DNA from: Bimuria novae-zelandiae CBS 107.79
Lineage: Eukaryota > Ascomycota > Dothideomycetes > Pleosporales > Didymosphaeriaceae
Assembly (NCBI GenBank): GCA_010015655.1
Contig: ML976672.1
Span: 1-47,380 of the forward strand
Reading direction: 5' to 3'
DNA: 47,380 nucleotides
Positions 1-11,423 of the stretch are shown piece by piece. Under the pieces are notes generated by a model. That model was not told the origin of the DNA. It ran no database searches and saw only the letters and a program-made list of their open reading frames with translations. The translations under genes and the position numbers were made by a program. The stretch's first letter is position 1, and each line of letters opens with the position of its first letter.

Positions 1-78
1 TTGGTGGTTTCGTAAAATCCCGCTACACATGTAATCTGGGCGCTTGTTAGGTAATCGCTTCCTGTGCGTCATTTGACC
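1..78 (+). repeat. TIR-A left terminal inverted repeat
   Basis: GTTTCGTAAAATCCCGCTAC near base 7 is found inverted near 8378-8398. The inner block GCGTCATTTGA (68-78) is inverted at 8327-8337. Confidence 0.8.
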
Positions 79-164
79 CCACCTATTTTTCCGTATAATC
101 AGATACCGTATATAAATTTATTCCCTTAAACAATACTCTACTATTATTCTTAAGAGTTATCGTA

Positions 165-1882
165 ATGCCGGCCGAAAGTCGTAAACATAAAAGTACTTAG
201 GTGTTTAAGGGGGGCAAGAATCTATCTTAAGTAACGTAGGTAGCTAAAAAGTCGCGTATAATAAAGTTACCTCGCAAAAAAACTCCTAAAAAAGTAAAGG
301 CTAGGGCACCTTTACAAGAGATAGTAAATAAAGCTAATTATATAACTACTACTAAGGCAGCTAAGGCAGAGCAACTTAAGTATAAGGATATTAAGGAGTA
401 AGAGATATACCTAAAGGATAGCTTATCGTTAGCCTAGCCAGGTCCTTTTATATAATAATTAGATAAGGAGCTTACTAAGGTAATTAATAAGACTTACATA
501 AGGTGTTGCTATAGAGCGTACTATAATAATAAGATAGTCAACGGCGTAGAGGATAGTAATTATAAGCAACTACTTAGTAGTCTAATAGCGGGCGAGGTTT
601 AGAGATGGGCCAACAGCGTCGTTATAGAGATAAGCACCTAGGAGAAAGTCTTTATTAAAAGCCTTACTATTATTATATATTTAAGTTAAACTTTAATAAA
701 GAATTATATAGTAAACGCTCTTAAACGCGAGGAGAGTTGCCTACGTTTTACTAACGTAAAAACTAGCGTAAAAGAGTTACTATAATTAGCGCCCCTAGGG
801 GCCACTGCGTGCATGGATTTTAACTTAGTGCTACTACTAGAGTTACCTTAGGTACCTGCTTTAAGTTAGTCACGCGTAGGTGGCCCACAAGGCTCTTAAG
901 TACAACTTACCGCTACTAATCGCTAACTCGCTAAGCTACCAGACGTCATGGCGATTAACTAGATAGGTAATGGGCCAGCCATCTAAATACGGGACGCGTG
1001 GAGGTGCCAGGACACCATGTGCTCGAACTACGTCCATGTGTGCTACTTTTAGCGTACTAAATCGTTGCTAGTGCGATTCTCCGATCATATGCCCGTCGAG
1101 GGCAATATAGTCGCCATATGGGCCCGCGAGGTGTCGCTGCAAAGGTGTACAGTTGCAGAGCCGTCAGATAACGTTTGGTTGATGATAGCGAGATCTCGTG
1201 GGCAGGCTGGGCGACGGCGGAGGAGGAGCGACTCTAATGGCAAGCCTATAATAAAAGATATACTTAAATTACTAATCGCGTCTATAGTAAGTTAATTAGT
1301 ATAAAGTTAGCTATCTTAAAAATCGCCTGCCTGACAGCGAGAACCTAATCGCCTACTAGATAACCTACTAGTTTTAACGTAAGATCTATTAACTTATAGT
1401 AACGTAGAGGAGCTCTACTATATGACACTGCTTTTCCTATAGTAGTGGCTCGACAAGGGTCCACACAAAGATTATAGAAATATAAGAAAGGTCTTTACTA
1501 TAGTTAAGGATAATAGAATTAATATTAACATACTTATAGATCCCTCGGAGGCTAGCATGCCGTATACCTTATAGCAAGAGGTGTAGGAGCTACCACCGCC
1601 TCTACTACTTAAACTTTAAGTATATGCTATCTGATAGCAGCGTAAATTTAAAGGACTAACTCTAGAGCAAAAAGCTTAGTGCCTAAAGAATATAAAGAAG
1701 GAGAAAGAGCGTGTAGAGCAAGAGGAGCGAGAGGAGGACGAGGATAAGGAGAGCTTGTTTATATAGTAAATATAAGAAGTTACTAAAGCTTTTAGCCAGG
1801 TTGCTAACGTCAATTTTGTAGTTACTTATACTTTACGCTCTAGTTATATTATTAATTACTCCTAGACAGGGCGCGTCGCAAG
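165..1882 (+). pseudogene. TIR-A ORF1 (passenger gene of unknown function), 5' part
   Basis: From ATG at 165 one frame runs without a frameshift to the Copia insertion at 1882. Deleting Copia and one target copy, it continues at 7039 to a TAA at 7094-7096: 1776 bp, 591 codons plus stop. The many internal stops are all TAG or TAA, as expected if CAG, CAA or TGG were changed by RIP. The N-terminus is basic (MPAESRKHK, then a Lys/Arg stretch). A Cys-rich segment at 999-1049 reads WRCQDTMCSNYVHVCYF. A later segment has RIN, ILIDPSEA and YTL, followed by a charged Glu/Lys-rich helix. The same order of segments is found in ORF1 of TIR-B. I do not recognise a named family. It is not a transposase by any motif I can see. 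Confidence 0.65.
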
Positions 1883-2026
1883 TGTTAGTTACCCTAGTAA
1901 CCCTACGGTCCACCGTGCACCTACTTAGTTATTAATTCTCTATTCGTGTACTATAGATAGCTAGTCTCAGCACACACACAATACACATTAACTTTCTATC
2001 CACTTTTGAGCCCCACTTATCTGTTA
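1883..2026 (+). repeat. Copia 5' LTR
   Basis: Same length as the 3' LTR. The two differ at scattered sites that are mostly C/T or G/A, in keeping with RIP after insertion. Confidence 0.9.
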
Positions 2027-2040
2027 GGTTATGTCGCCCT
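2027..2040 (+). other. Presumed Copia primer-binding site overlapping the gag-pol start codon
   Basis: GGTTATGTCGCCCT directly follows the 5' LTR, where the tRNA primer site is expected. The first ATG of the long frame (2031) lies inside it. The matching tRNA was not identified. Confidence 0.4.
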
Positions 2041-5000
2041 TCTAAGCGCAGCCTGCTATCAATCTTAGTACTTACGCCGGATCTAACACCGCAGAAGCCA
2101 ACGCTGCACTATCAGAGACGAAGCGGACCTACGCTAGTTTTTAGCACTACAGGAACGAATCTTGCACTACTAAAGCTACAGCGACCTAGTAGAGCTCTAG
2201 CAAGCTTATACTAATCTACAATATATTAACTCTAACTATAGGCGCGATCGTGCTAGACGCGACAGGCCGCAACTAGAAGGAGTAGAATAAATAAATAACT
2301 AACGCAGCTACAGAGCGTAGCGCAAAGAATATCCTTTTAGGCATAAAGGCGCACCCTGCGTACGCCTCTCGCGACTATAAAGAGTATCCGCTTATATAAC
2401 TTGTCGTCACTAATAGTATGTTAGAAGAAGAAGAGACTAGGGCGTTTAATACTTATAAGAAGGCTAATCGCTCCTAAGTTATTATAAATAAGTAAATACA
2501 AGCTTCTAAAGCAGTAGCTCTTACTTGCCTTAAAGCTTAAGATAGCAAGGACGCCTCTCTCTAGAACGCTATTATTAGCTCTATTAATAAGTCTCTCCAC
2601 CTGGCACTAACTAGCTTTAATTCGTTAGCTAAAATATACACGTACATCACCAACCGCGTCGTACCTATCGAGCAGGACAACCTACGCGCTATATAGACTA
2701 ACTTTATTAACCTTTACGCTAACACCTGCTACTTAGTACATAACTATATTAATTACTTTTAAGACACTTGCTTATAACTAGCGTAAACAGGCGTTACTTT
2801 TACCTATTATAAAATTAGTACTAGAGGACTTTAGAGCATATTAATAGACGCGTTAGTTAAAGAGCTAATTATTATTTATTTCTTACACAGCCTAGAGCGC
2901 GTACTCCTAGAATAGGTAAAGTCGCGTAATAATAATATACGTAATAGCACTACGTAGACGGTTAATAAGCTTACCGCCGCGATCGAGGATTATCTCCGAC
3001 ATGAGAAGGAAGAGCCTGTTAAGGTATTTATAGTTAAGGCAAAATAATAAGAAGAAAAGCGCGTTTATAGTTATTACTATAACGCTAATAAGAAGATATT
3101 AAACGCACCTAATTATACGTCTGTAACTAGCGTAGACTAAAATAGAAAGTAGACCCGTAACTAAAACCTACGTCCTAAGAAGCAGCACTGCACATACTAT
3201 AAACAAGAACATCCTGGAGGTAAGAAGCTCTGCTAGAAGAAACACCTAGAGCTAATCCTAGAGCATTTGCGGTACAAGGACAAGGATAAGGACAAGACAG
3301 GCAATAATAAGAAAGCTATCGCTAGTGTTTTAATTATATTTAACACTTTAGTATTCTGCTTAACCGCTGCGGTGTCCTAGACACTAACTTAGAAAGTTAC
3401 TACAAATAGTAACTACCGTTAACGTTTCTGCTATAATATAGCCGCCAATCGGATTATTGTTAATAAACGGGAGCTATTTATTAACTTTTAAGACTTAGCA
3501 ACGTTAGAAGTGCAAGGAGTAACCTATATAGCTAAAGTCTATAGAAAAGGTACTATTAAACTAAGTATTATCTGCTTAGACGGTGAGGTTATAAATATAT
3601 AACTTAAAGATACTCTATACTACCTAAGTTTTATTACTAATATTATATCGCAAGCGCCTTTCAAGCGCAAGGGCGCTTACTACTATAGTGGTAAAGATAA
3701 GCTCTACCTAAGTAATAGAGAAAAGATCGCCTATTTACTAGAAATTAACAGGATACCTAACTTCCTTATTATTAACTTAGCAGAGAAGGCACCTCTTGCG
3801 CTCATATACGCGACTCTATACGCCTCACGTTCTGCTTAACCACCTAAGGTTGCTCGCCCACTACATGTATAGCACCATATTATAGGCCACGCAAACGTAG
3901 AGATAATTAAGAAGCTCTTAAAGGTTATTAATAGTATAGAGCTATTTAATTTTATACTGTTTAACTGTAAGCCTTGCGGTCTATTAAAATTAAAATAATT
4001 TATTTCTCGTCGTTAACAAGCACGCTCTACCCGTCTATTAGAGAAGATTTATCTTGACATAGTAGGGCTAATATTACCTGCTGGAAAGAATAAGAGCGCT
4101 ACTAACTACTTATTACAAATAATCTAACGCGTAGACGCTAGCTCTTTACGTCTAACTCACGCGCCGCTCTTGTAGCCAAACTAATTAACTAGCTAAAATA
4201 AATAAAAGTAAGCCTATAGCTAACAGTTGCTGTTATGCACCTTAATAGTACTAGTAAGTTTAAGAGTAATTGCCTAAAGGAGTATTGTCGCAAAGAGGGT
4301 ACACTACTTTAGTATTCCGCACCGCACGATCCCTCACGTAATGGGACTACAGAGCGAGCAAACAGTATTACCAAGAACCAAGTTCAAGCAGCAACAATAG
4401 TATCAGGCCTACTAGAGATATTCTGGCCCTATTGTGCTGCATACATGGTCCGCTTACTCAACTTTAGCCTAACAAGCGGAGTACCAGAGAATAAGACGCC
4501 TTATAAGCTATAGTATACAGCCATCGGAGCTGTTAACCCAGTGCCTAACCTAGGACTAACTCACGCTTTTAGACATGTAGAATATATACATAGGCCTATT
4601 AACACCTGCGTTAAAGGTAAAAAGTTTGCACCTTACGCTAAACGCGGACTTCTTATAAGTATAAAGGGCTCTTCCCTCTATAAGATATAGATTCCTTAAT
4701 AACACGTTATTATTATAACTACAAGCGTCAAATTTAACTCTTATAATAGAAACTTACGTATAGTTACCCTTTATAAGGAGCCTCTACTATCGCTGCTACT
4801 ACTAACTTTAATCGCCCCTCCTGTCCTCCCTGAACAAGCCGCAACCGAGCGCCCTATTACACCTAATCCTATTAATATAGGGGGTGAACATGAGCTTGGC
4901 TACGAAGAGGAGGAGGAGGAGGAGGAGGAGGAGGAGGAGGAGGAGGAAATACTACCTATAATTACTAAAGGAGAGCGCTACTTTAATAGCTTAGAGCCTA

Positions 5001-6841
5001 CTAAGGAGCCTGCCGAGGAGCCTACTAAGGAGCCTGCCGAGGAGCCTACTAAGGAGCCTGTTAAAGGCCCCCTACCTCCGACTAGGCATGGCAATGTCGC
5101 ATTACGTAGGATAGAGATTTCTACTAACCTAGGTACTCACCTTATACTTGCTAAAGGCTTTTAACAAACGCGTTAACGCGTTAAGATAGACATTATTACG
5201 TTCGTACGCTCCCTTGCACTAGCCATGTTTAAGTTATTAATAGGCACAAAGTTATCCTTATTACTACTAGAACTATAGAATTATAGAGCTCTAAGTAAGC
5301 ATCCTATTAAGGCTGCTTTTATAAACGCTATAGAGGCCAAGTTTAAATTAATTATATTAAACAACACTTGGCGCCCTGCAACGAAAGAAGAAATCTTAAA
5401 GAATAATGTTATTAATACCTAGTAGGTGTATAACTATAAGGGAGACACTACTAGCCTATTAATAAATGTTAAGGCTAGGATAGTTACTTGTAGTAATTAA
5501 TAGACCTAAGCCTCTTAGTACTAGGACGTATATAGCTACGTCGTGCGCATAATAACGCTAAGAGTAGTTCTTATAATTATCGCCGCCAAGGATCTAGAGT
5601 ATAAGCAGGTTAACATAGTTACTATATACTTAAACGCTTACCTTTCCCTAGAGCATGTTATCCTCCTTAAATTACCTAAAGGCTACCCACTGGCTCACCA
5701 AATAGTACGCCTCCTCTAAGGTATATATAGACTAAGAGAGGCTGCCTTACTCTAGTACAACGACCTGAAGATCTCCCTTAAGGACCTAGGATTTAAGCTA
5801 TTAACGTTAGACCCATGCGTCTTCACATGTAGAGGAGAAATTATTATTATCTATATTAATAACCTTATTTTAATTACGTATATAAAGGACGCTATAACTG
5901 CTCTTAAACAGAAAATCTTAAAACGCTATAAATACCGCGACTTAAGGCTAATTACTTACTACCTAAGCATCTACATTATACGTAACCACCCTAATTAGAT
6001 AATCTCTCTTACTATAGACCCCTACATTAAACGTCTTGTTAAGGATTACAATCTTAAAGATGTTAACCCTGTTAATACTTTACTACTACTATCCGCCCTA
6101 GAGTAACAGCGTGTAATAAAAAAGGCGCTAGAAGAGCTTATAAAGCGCTACTAGTTACTTATTACCCGTTTAATCTACCCGACAGGACTTATACGCCTTA
6201 ATATTTTATAAAGTGTTAACTTCTTAGCGCGTTTTACGAGTAACCCTACTAAAGAGTAATATAGCCTACTTAAACGTCTCGTTTGCTACTTTAAGTACTA
6301 GCCTAACCTTGGCATATAACTATTAGCTAAAGATGGCAGCACTAATTAAATATTACTAACGCTAACTAGATACACGGATTCTGCATACGCTAATAATTGT
6401 AGCAGCTATAAATCCTCCTTAGGCTACGCCTTTAAGATAGCTAGAGGTACTATTTCCTACAAATCCTATCGCCAGCGGATTGTCATAACGTCTTCTATAG
6501 AGGTAGAGTGGGTTGCAATAACCTACGCTGTAAAAGAAGCTACCTAGCTTCGTCGCCTACTTATAGAGTTGCACCTCCTTAACAAAGGACCTATACAGAT
6601 CTATTCTAATAGTTAGTCTACTATTCACCTGCTTAACAGCAAGGGCCACCACGAGCGGACTAAACACATCGATATCCACTATAAGTACGCCCGCGAGGAG
6701 CAGGAGGCCAATTATATACTTGTCTCACATATCCCTAGGACAAGTATGGTTGCTAATGGCCTTACAAAACCCCTTTCTGGACCGGCCCATAAGCGTTTTG
6801 TGGCTCTCTTGGGCCTCGTAGAGGTCCCTATGCCAGCATAG
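2031..6841 (+). pseudogene. Copia gag-pol polyprotein, inactivated
   Basis: Starts at ATG 2031 and ends at TAG 6839-6841, about 1600 codons. Order seen: gag; a zinc-knuckle-like Cys/His cluster (3189-3233); integrase zinc-binding HHIIGH (3873) with CKPC downstream; integrase core (LDIVG near 4050, NGTTERAN near 4340); reverse transcriptase with INNLILITY (5851-5880) in place of the usual YVDDLIL; RNase H with YTDSAYANN (about 6370), TKHIDIHY (about 6660) and GLTKPL (about 6755). The 2031 frame holds to about 4190 and then changes once; from about 4300 to the end it is again a single frame. Many TAG/TAA codons interrupt both parts. An active copy would make virus-like particles and integrate its cDNA; this copy cannot. 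Confidence 0.92.
4904..5065 (+). repeat. Low-complexity linker in Copia pol: (GAG)n and three 24-bp repeats
   Basis: 4904-4947 is a GAG microsatellite coding a poly-Glu run. 4994-5065 holds three 24-bp units coding EPTKEPAE, EPTKEPAE and EPTKEPVK. Both lie in the pol frame in the linker between integrase and reverse transcriptase. They are nearly free of RIP-type changes. Confidence 0.85.
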
Positions 6842-6889
6842 GCTGGAGGATAGCTCCCCTAGTATCGCTCACAGAGACTCTAGGGGGTG

Positions 6890-7033
6890 CGTTAGTTGCC
6901 CTAGTGACCCTACAGTCCACCGTGCACCTGCTTAGTCATCGATTCTCTGTTCGTGTACTATAGATAGCTAGTCTCAGCACACACATAATACACATTAACT
7001 TTCTATCCACTTTTAAGCCCCACTTATCTGTTA
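6890..7033 (+). repeat. Copia 3' LTR
   Basis: Preceded by the purine-rich tract CTCTAGGGGGTG (6879-6889) and followed by target copy GCAAG. Confidence 0.9.
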
Positions 7034-7096
7034 GCAAGTACTTTTATTAGGGGATTTATGTTCTTTATTTTACTAATTTTAGCCTATAAAAATTAA
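7034..7096 (+). pseudogene. TIR-A ORF1, last codons after the Copia insertion
   Basis: After the right-hand GCAAG target copy the ORF1 frame resumes and ends at TAA 7094-7096. The encoded tail is short and hydrophobic (GFMFFILLILAYKN). The frame joins exactly across the insertion (codon AGT split 1881-1882/7039), which supports both the ORF and the target-site duplication. Confidence 0.6.
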
Positions 7097-7236
7097 TTTT
7101 AAGGAATTTGCTGTCTAAATATACGTATATTATATTAACTTATTAACAGAATTATGTAGAACTGCGACGTAAGTAAATTAACACTAGTAAATAATAAGTT
7201 CACACGGGCTACTATTATTAGGCTTAGTAATATTTA

Positions 7237-8300
7237 CACTTAATAACAACGCGTTAATTACTTAAGTCCTCTATCTCTTATACACCTCACACCTGTCAGC
7301 CTAAGTAGCTAAAGTACTTTCTCGCCCGCTCGTCGTTATAGCAATCCTCCTGTACACCCAGCTCCAAGAAATACGAGAAATCCTAAAAGATAGGCGCTTT
7401 CTAGAAGTTCTTTTTTATTTATAACTTTAACGCTTTAAAGCTCTGCTTAATTGGATTTATATTAGGTGAGTACGGCGGTAGGTACTCGAGTACTACCCCA
7501 GCGTCTATATAGAGTTGTTAAATTTTAGCTAATTAATAAATAGATGCGTTATTTATTATAATTACTAAGCGTGGCCCTAGGTACGGCGTGCAATACAATA
7601 GCACTTTACTAGTAAGAAACTCCTCTATTAACTCTGCCATAATTGCTCCCTAATAGATAAGATAATTGAGATACCTATTAACGTCTATAGCTAGTAATAA
7701 ACTCCACCTCTTTAACCTCTACGCTAAGTACGATACCTAAACTAGCGTATTTACTTCTAACTAGGTATATTTTTAATCGCCTATACGCTTGTTGCAAGCG
7801 CTCTTATTAACTACTATTACTATCTCTGCCTTATACGCTAGCTAGCAGCGAGCTCTAAACGCTTAATAAAGGACTACGTTACGCTTAGCTACTACTTTAG
7901 TTATCACTTTTTAACTCTACCTTATGCTGGCAAGAGTCTCCCATATAGTTATCTATAAGGCTTTTACGTTGTACTCGTTATACAAGAAACTCTATATCTT
8001 ATCTAAGTAAGTATTTAGCTAGCCTAGCAGCAACTCTTTAAGCTTCTCGAGATAGTACTATAATAATAACGGCAGCCTACCTTGCTATACGCAGCTTGGC
8101 GGGTAAGGTTACCCCTAGTACTCTAGACTAAGTTAAATCCTCCTAATTGTTATCCTAGCTACCTTTATATCTCTCTAGATTTAGGTGTCGCTAACGTCGT
8201 TGTTTAATTAATTAATTACGGCCTACAGCACCGTTGGCGGTAACCTAGCTTTACTATAGATCCCTATTAAGGACTTTTAGATTCTTATAATATATTAAAA
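7237..8300 (-). pseudogene. TIR-A transposase (Tc1/mariner superfamily, DDE_3 type), RIP-inactivated
   Basis: Read on the minus strand, the C-terminal half aligns with the transposase of TIR-B. Shared features are a WSLLLAID segment, YLIYQGAI, a second catalytic region reading INNAS where LDNAS is seen in TIR-B, and AGVVLEYLPPYSPNINPIKQ. The Asp of the second catalytic motif reads Asn, and the position expected to hold the third acidic residue (NPIE in this superfamily) reads Lys. Both fit G-to-A changes. Numerous TAG/TAA codons and probable frame breaks make the exact start uncertain. The enzyme would cut at the inverted repeats and insert at TA. It converges on ORF1. Confidence 0.8.
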
Positions 8301-8326
8301 AGTTAATATTTAGCTAGTAAATCCGT

Positions 8327-8404
8327 GTTTCAAATGACGCGCGGGAATCAATTACTAATACGCGGGGCAGGTCACATGTGTAGCGGGATTTTACGAAACG
8401 ACAA
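8327..8404 (-). repeat. TIR-A right terminal inverted repeat
   Basis: Reverse complement of the left repeat. It is followed directly by TA (8405-8406), the expected target dinucleotide of the Tc1/mariner superfamily. Confidence 0.75.
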
Positions 8405-8406
8405 TA

Positions 8407-8475
8407 TGCAAAATACCGTCCCGACCCACTCTAGGCGCTTGTTAGGTAAGCGCCTCCCTGCTTTCATTACTGTAT
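8407..8475 (+). repeat. TIR-B left terminal inverted repeat
   Basis: The outer 24 bases match the right end in inverse. The GCGCTTGTTAGGTAA block is shared with the TIR-A repeat. Confidence 0.8.
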
Positions 8476-8619
8476 ATACCAAATTATACTGCAGACAATG
8501 CAATTAAAGGAATTACACTAACTTTTCTTATTGCTAGGGTACTGTAAGGTATGCCGCATAATTCAGGGAGGCCTATAGGGCACTAACTGCAGCCCTTGCT
8601 AGCGCAGGCAATTGTTAAG

Positions 8620-9534
8620 CGCATAAAGGTAGGGCAAAATAACTACGAGATTTACAGATCTCTTAGAGTTGACCCCAAAAGTGTATAGAAATATTAACTT
8701 AACTTAGAAGCGTATAGCTAAGCGTACCCGCCGCGATGCGTGAGGCTCGGGAGACCACCGTCGCTATGGTAATGCCATAAGAACGCGCTGCTAGAGCTCC
8801 TACGGGGCAAGCCTACGGCGTATATTAATGAAATGCAGGCCTTCTTATTCGATAAATTCGATATAGAAACGTCGGCGGCCACTATCACGAGAGCTCTCGC
8901 TAGTATAAGGTAGAGTTAAAAAGCTACGTTAAAAGCTACCACCAAACGCCATAAAGGTCTCCGTCGGGTGTTCTACGCGCGCTGCCAACAGATATATAAA
9001 CTAGAGTAGATTATCTACCTCGACGAGAGCGCTTACAATGAGAGAACTAGCGATAGAAAGTACGCCTGGTTAGCCATAAACATGCCGGCAGACGTGAAAT
9101 ACTCAGCGCGACGCTTGGAGAGGTGGAGCTTGCTCCCTGCTATGGATAAGGACGGCTACGTCGATCATATAATATACCAAGGAGCGATCACCGCAGAACT
9201 GAGAGAGGAGTTTCTGGCAAATAAAGTACTCCCCCATTGCAATCCTTGGCCGGGAAATCGATTGGTAATAGTCCTTGATAACGCCTCTATCCATAGGTTA
9301 GAAAATCTTGTCATATTGTGCGTAGAGGCGGGCGTTGTGCTCGAATACTTGCCGCCATACTCGCCGGATTTTAACCTAATTAAGCAGACCTTTGTGCTAA
9401 AAAACTGGATAAAAAGGCATCACAAACACGCTTATATTTATAAGAATTTTGCCTACTTCTTAGAGGAAGTAGTGCAGAGCGTTTGCTATAATAAGTTAGT
9501 ATCCGCGCGAGGTTTTTTTAAGTTCTATAGATAG
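8620..9534 (+). pseudogene. TIR-B transposase (Tc1/mariner superfamily, DDE_3 type)
   Basis: The last 150 codons (9082-9534) are open, and a few TAG codons interrupt the part upstream. First catalytic motif: IIYLDESAYNE near 9012-9045. Second: VIVLDNASIH near 9265-9295. Then AGVVLEYLPPYSPDFNLIKQ near 9330-9390, where IKQ stands in place of the IEQ/IEE expected at the third acidic position. This reads as GAG to AAG in a TGA context, a typical RIP target on the opposite strand. The C-terminus ends at TAG 9532-9534. Base composition is much closer to normal genes than in TIR-A. The start is not clear because the helix-turn-helix part is degenerate. Confidence 0.85.
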
Positions 9535-10811
9535 GTGCTATAGGTGCTGGGCGCGGCGCAACACTATAGAGTTAGTATCTACAACGATATCGCGGAGGTG
9601 GCCAAACCTCACCCGCTATCGTTTAAAAAAATAACTTAATAGCTATATAAGGTGTAACTAATGTCGCTAAATTAATTGCCGTTATCCGTTTTGCAATAGT
9701 AGTTATAGTAGAGGAGTTATAGTAAGAGAGGCGTCGGCGGCGTTAATAAAGTATAGTGTTTTAGGTAGGTTTTAAAGCCTTTATAAGTAACTTAATTACT
9801 AGGCAGGCGCGTACTTAGTTAAATTTTAATTAAAAGTAGCCTGTATACTATATATAAAATAGAGCTCTCTTCGCTAACGTCGCTAGCTCTCTACTTAATT
9901 ACCTTCCCTACGCAACCTGTTACGCTCTTTTTACTCTAGATCCTCTTTATACACCTCTACGGCGCCCTCCTTATCGCTCTCTGTAAGTCTATTATACCTG
10001 GATCGCCACTGGATCGCCATTTTACGTAGGCGGAGGAGCAACAGTACTAGTAACTTAAAATGCTATTCTTACACGGTATATAGTATCCCCGCGTTGGACG
10101 GATCCATAAGCATATTAAGATTAATTCTACCATGTCTAACAACGTCGAGGAGTACCTTATTAACTTTATGCACCTTTATAGCTATTACTTACTTTTTTTA
10201 CTAATTAAAAAAGAACTAAGTATAATAAGAAAGCTCTACTTAATTAGTATACGTTAACTCTTACTATGCTAACGCACTTAACGTGCTCCCTAAGCTTATA
10301 AAGGGCGCTATATTTAACGTCTAAAGATACTATTAGTAGCCTAAAACTTAACTCTATACTAATTAACTTATATAGAGCGAGTTAGTAGCGATTACCTTTA
10401 TAAAGTTATCTACATTAAGGTTAGATCTAGCACCTTTTTTAGCCCTCTACGCTAACTTTTCCCTCGCAACTTTCTCCCTAGCTAGCGTTAAGCTTAGTCG
10501 TATATTATTATGCGGCTCCTTAACTGTACACCTGCCCTTTATTATATCTCGCGCCTATGCCGCCACTATAGTGCTGCTCGCTGGGTAGTAATTCTCGAAC
10601 CGATTAGGTTGCCCGGGCGTACGTTTAACCTAGCACACGTACGAATAGTTGCCATAGTAGATATCCTAGCATCGCCATTTATCGCGTATCGCGACTATAG
10701 GGCCCTCGCCAACGGCAGTATACGCAAGGACGTCTGGCAGGTTATATAACTAACGATAAGTTGTGGTAAGTCGCGGCGGAGAGCTCTAAGAGCTCTAAAT
10801 ACTCTATAAGC

Positions 10812-10832
10812 TAAATACCCCCCTATTACGCG
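10812..10832 (-). repeat. NRGVF repeat 1 in TIR-B ORF1
   Basis: TAAATACCCCCCTATTACGCG. Codes RNRGVF on the minus strand. Confidence 0.7.
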
Positions 10833-11338
10833 TCCCACTGTTTTGGCTAGTTTCTAGCTCTACTAGCGTTAAATTAAAGTCAACGTAAGTTACCTTAGTA
10901 ATAGACTCCTCCTTTAACTCGTACGCGCGCTTAATAACCTATATAAACGCGATACTATTACCACGCTTAAGAGACTGCGCAAGTCTTTGTCGCTTAGGTA
11001 CCTATAGTATATATATAACTACTATTAAATTTTTTACTACTATTTTAATAGGCGGAATTAACTATACTAGGTCTTATATAACCTTGTCTACCTAGTGCCA
11101 GAGCTCTGCGTAGAAGTACGTACGTATTATTATTTTAGTGTTAAATTTAGTTCTAACTTCCTCCTTCCGTAAGAACGCACGCTAGCGGCAGGTAATATAT
11201 AGCTTAACTTTATATAATTTTAATAATTTATTAAGTACCCTATTATTATAATTTTAGCTATTATTATTAATTTCTAGTATAACTTCTGGCGGCGTCGGCG
11301 CGTTAACTTTAGAAAAAATTAATAAATTCTTGTTATTA

Positions 11339-11360
11339 TTAAATACCCCCCTATTACGCG
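11339..11360 (-). repeat. NRGVF repeat 2 in TIR-B ORF1
   Basis: Same core as repeat 1, followed by GATTACTTACGC, which resembles the bases after repeat 3. It lies 64 bp from repeat 3. Confidence 0.7.
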
Positions 11361-11402
11361 ATTACTTACGCTCGTTATTACCCTTATTACTACTAATATT
11401 AT

Positions 11403-11423
11403 TAAATACCCCCCTATTAGGCG
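11403..11423 (-). repeat. NRGVF repeat 3 in TIR-B ORF1
   Basis: Same core with one C/G difference. Codes PNRGVF. Confidence 0.7.

Larger units (their letters stand above)
1883..7033 (+). mobile_element. Complete Ty1/Copia LTR retrotransposon, RIP-mutated
   Basis: Two 144-bp LTRs (1883-2026 and 6890-7033) bound 5151 bp. A perfect 5-bp target-site duplication GCAAG flanks it (1878-1882 and 7034-7038). The LTRs start T/CGTTAG and end CTGTTA. A purine run TAGGGGGTG lies just before the 3' LTR (polypurine tract). The internal region codes for gag-integrase-RT-RNase H in Copia order. It was inserted into ORF1 of TIR-A and is therefore younger than that element. Confidence 0.93.
1..8404. mobile_element. 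TIR-A: two-gene Tc1/mariner-type DNA transposon, RIP-mutated, split by a Copia element
   Basis: Terminal inverted repeats of about 78 bp bound this element (1-78 and 8327-8404). The outer 27 bases match almost exactly and the inner GCGTCATTTGA block matches perfectly; the middle is diverged. Inside are ORF1 on the plus strand (165-1882, resuming at 7039-7096) and a DDE_3-type transposase on the minus strand (about 7240-8300), so the genes converge. Removing the Copia element and one 5-bp target copy leaves about 3.25 kb. The right end abuts TA at 8405-8406 and TIR-B starts at 8407. The left end coincides with base 1, so its target-site TA lies outside the window. The inner repeat GGCGCTTGTTAGGTAA also occurs in TIR-B, so the two are related families. 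Confidence 0.8.

Noticed and set aside
4904..5065. Repeats that might suggest a CRISPR-like array
   Set aside because: Units are contiguous and in a coding frame with no spacers; no CRISPR array is present.
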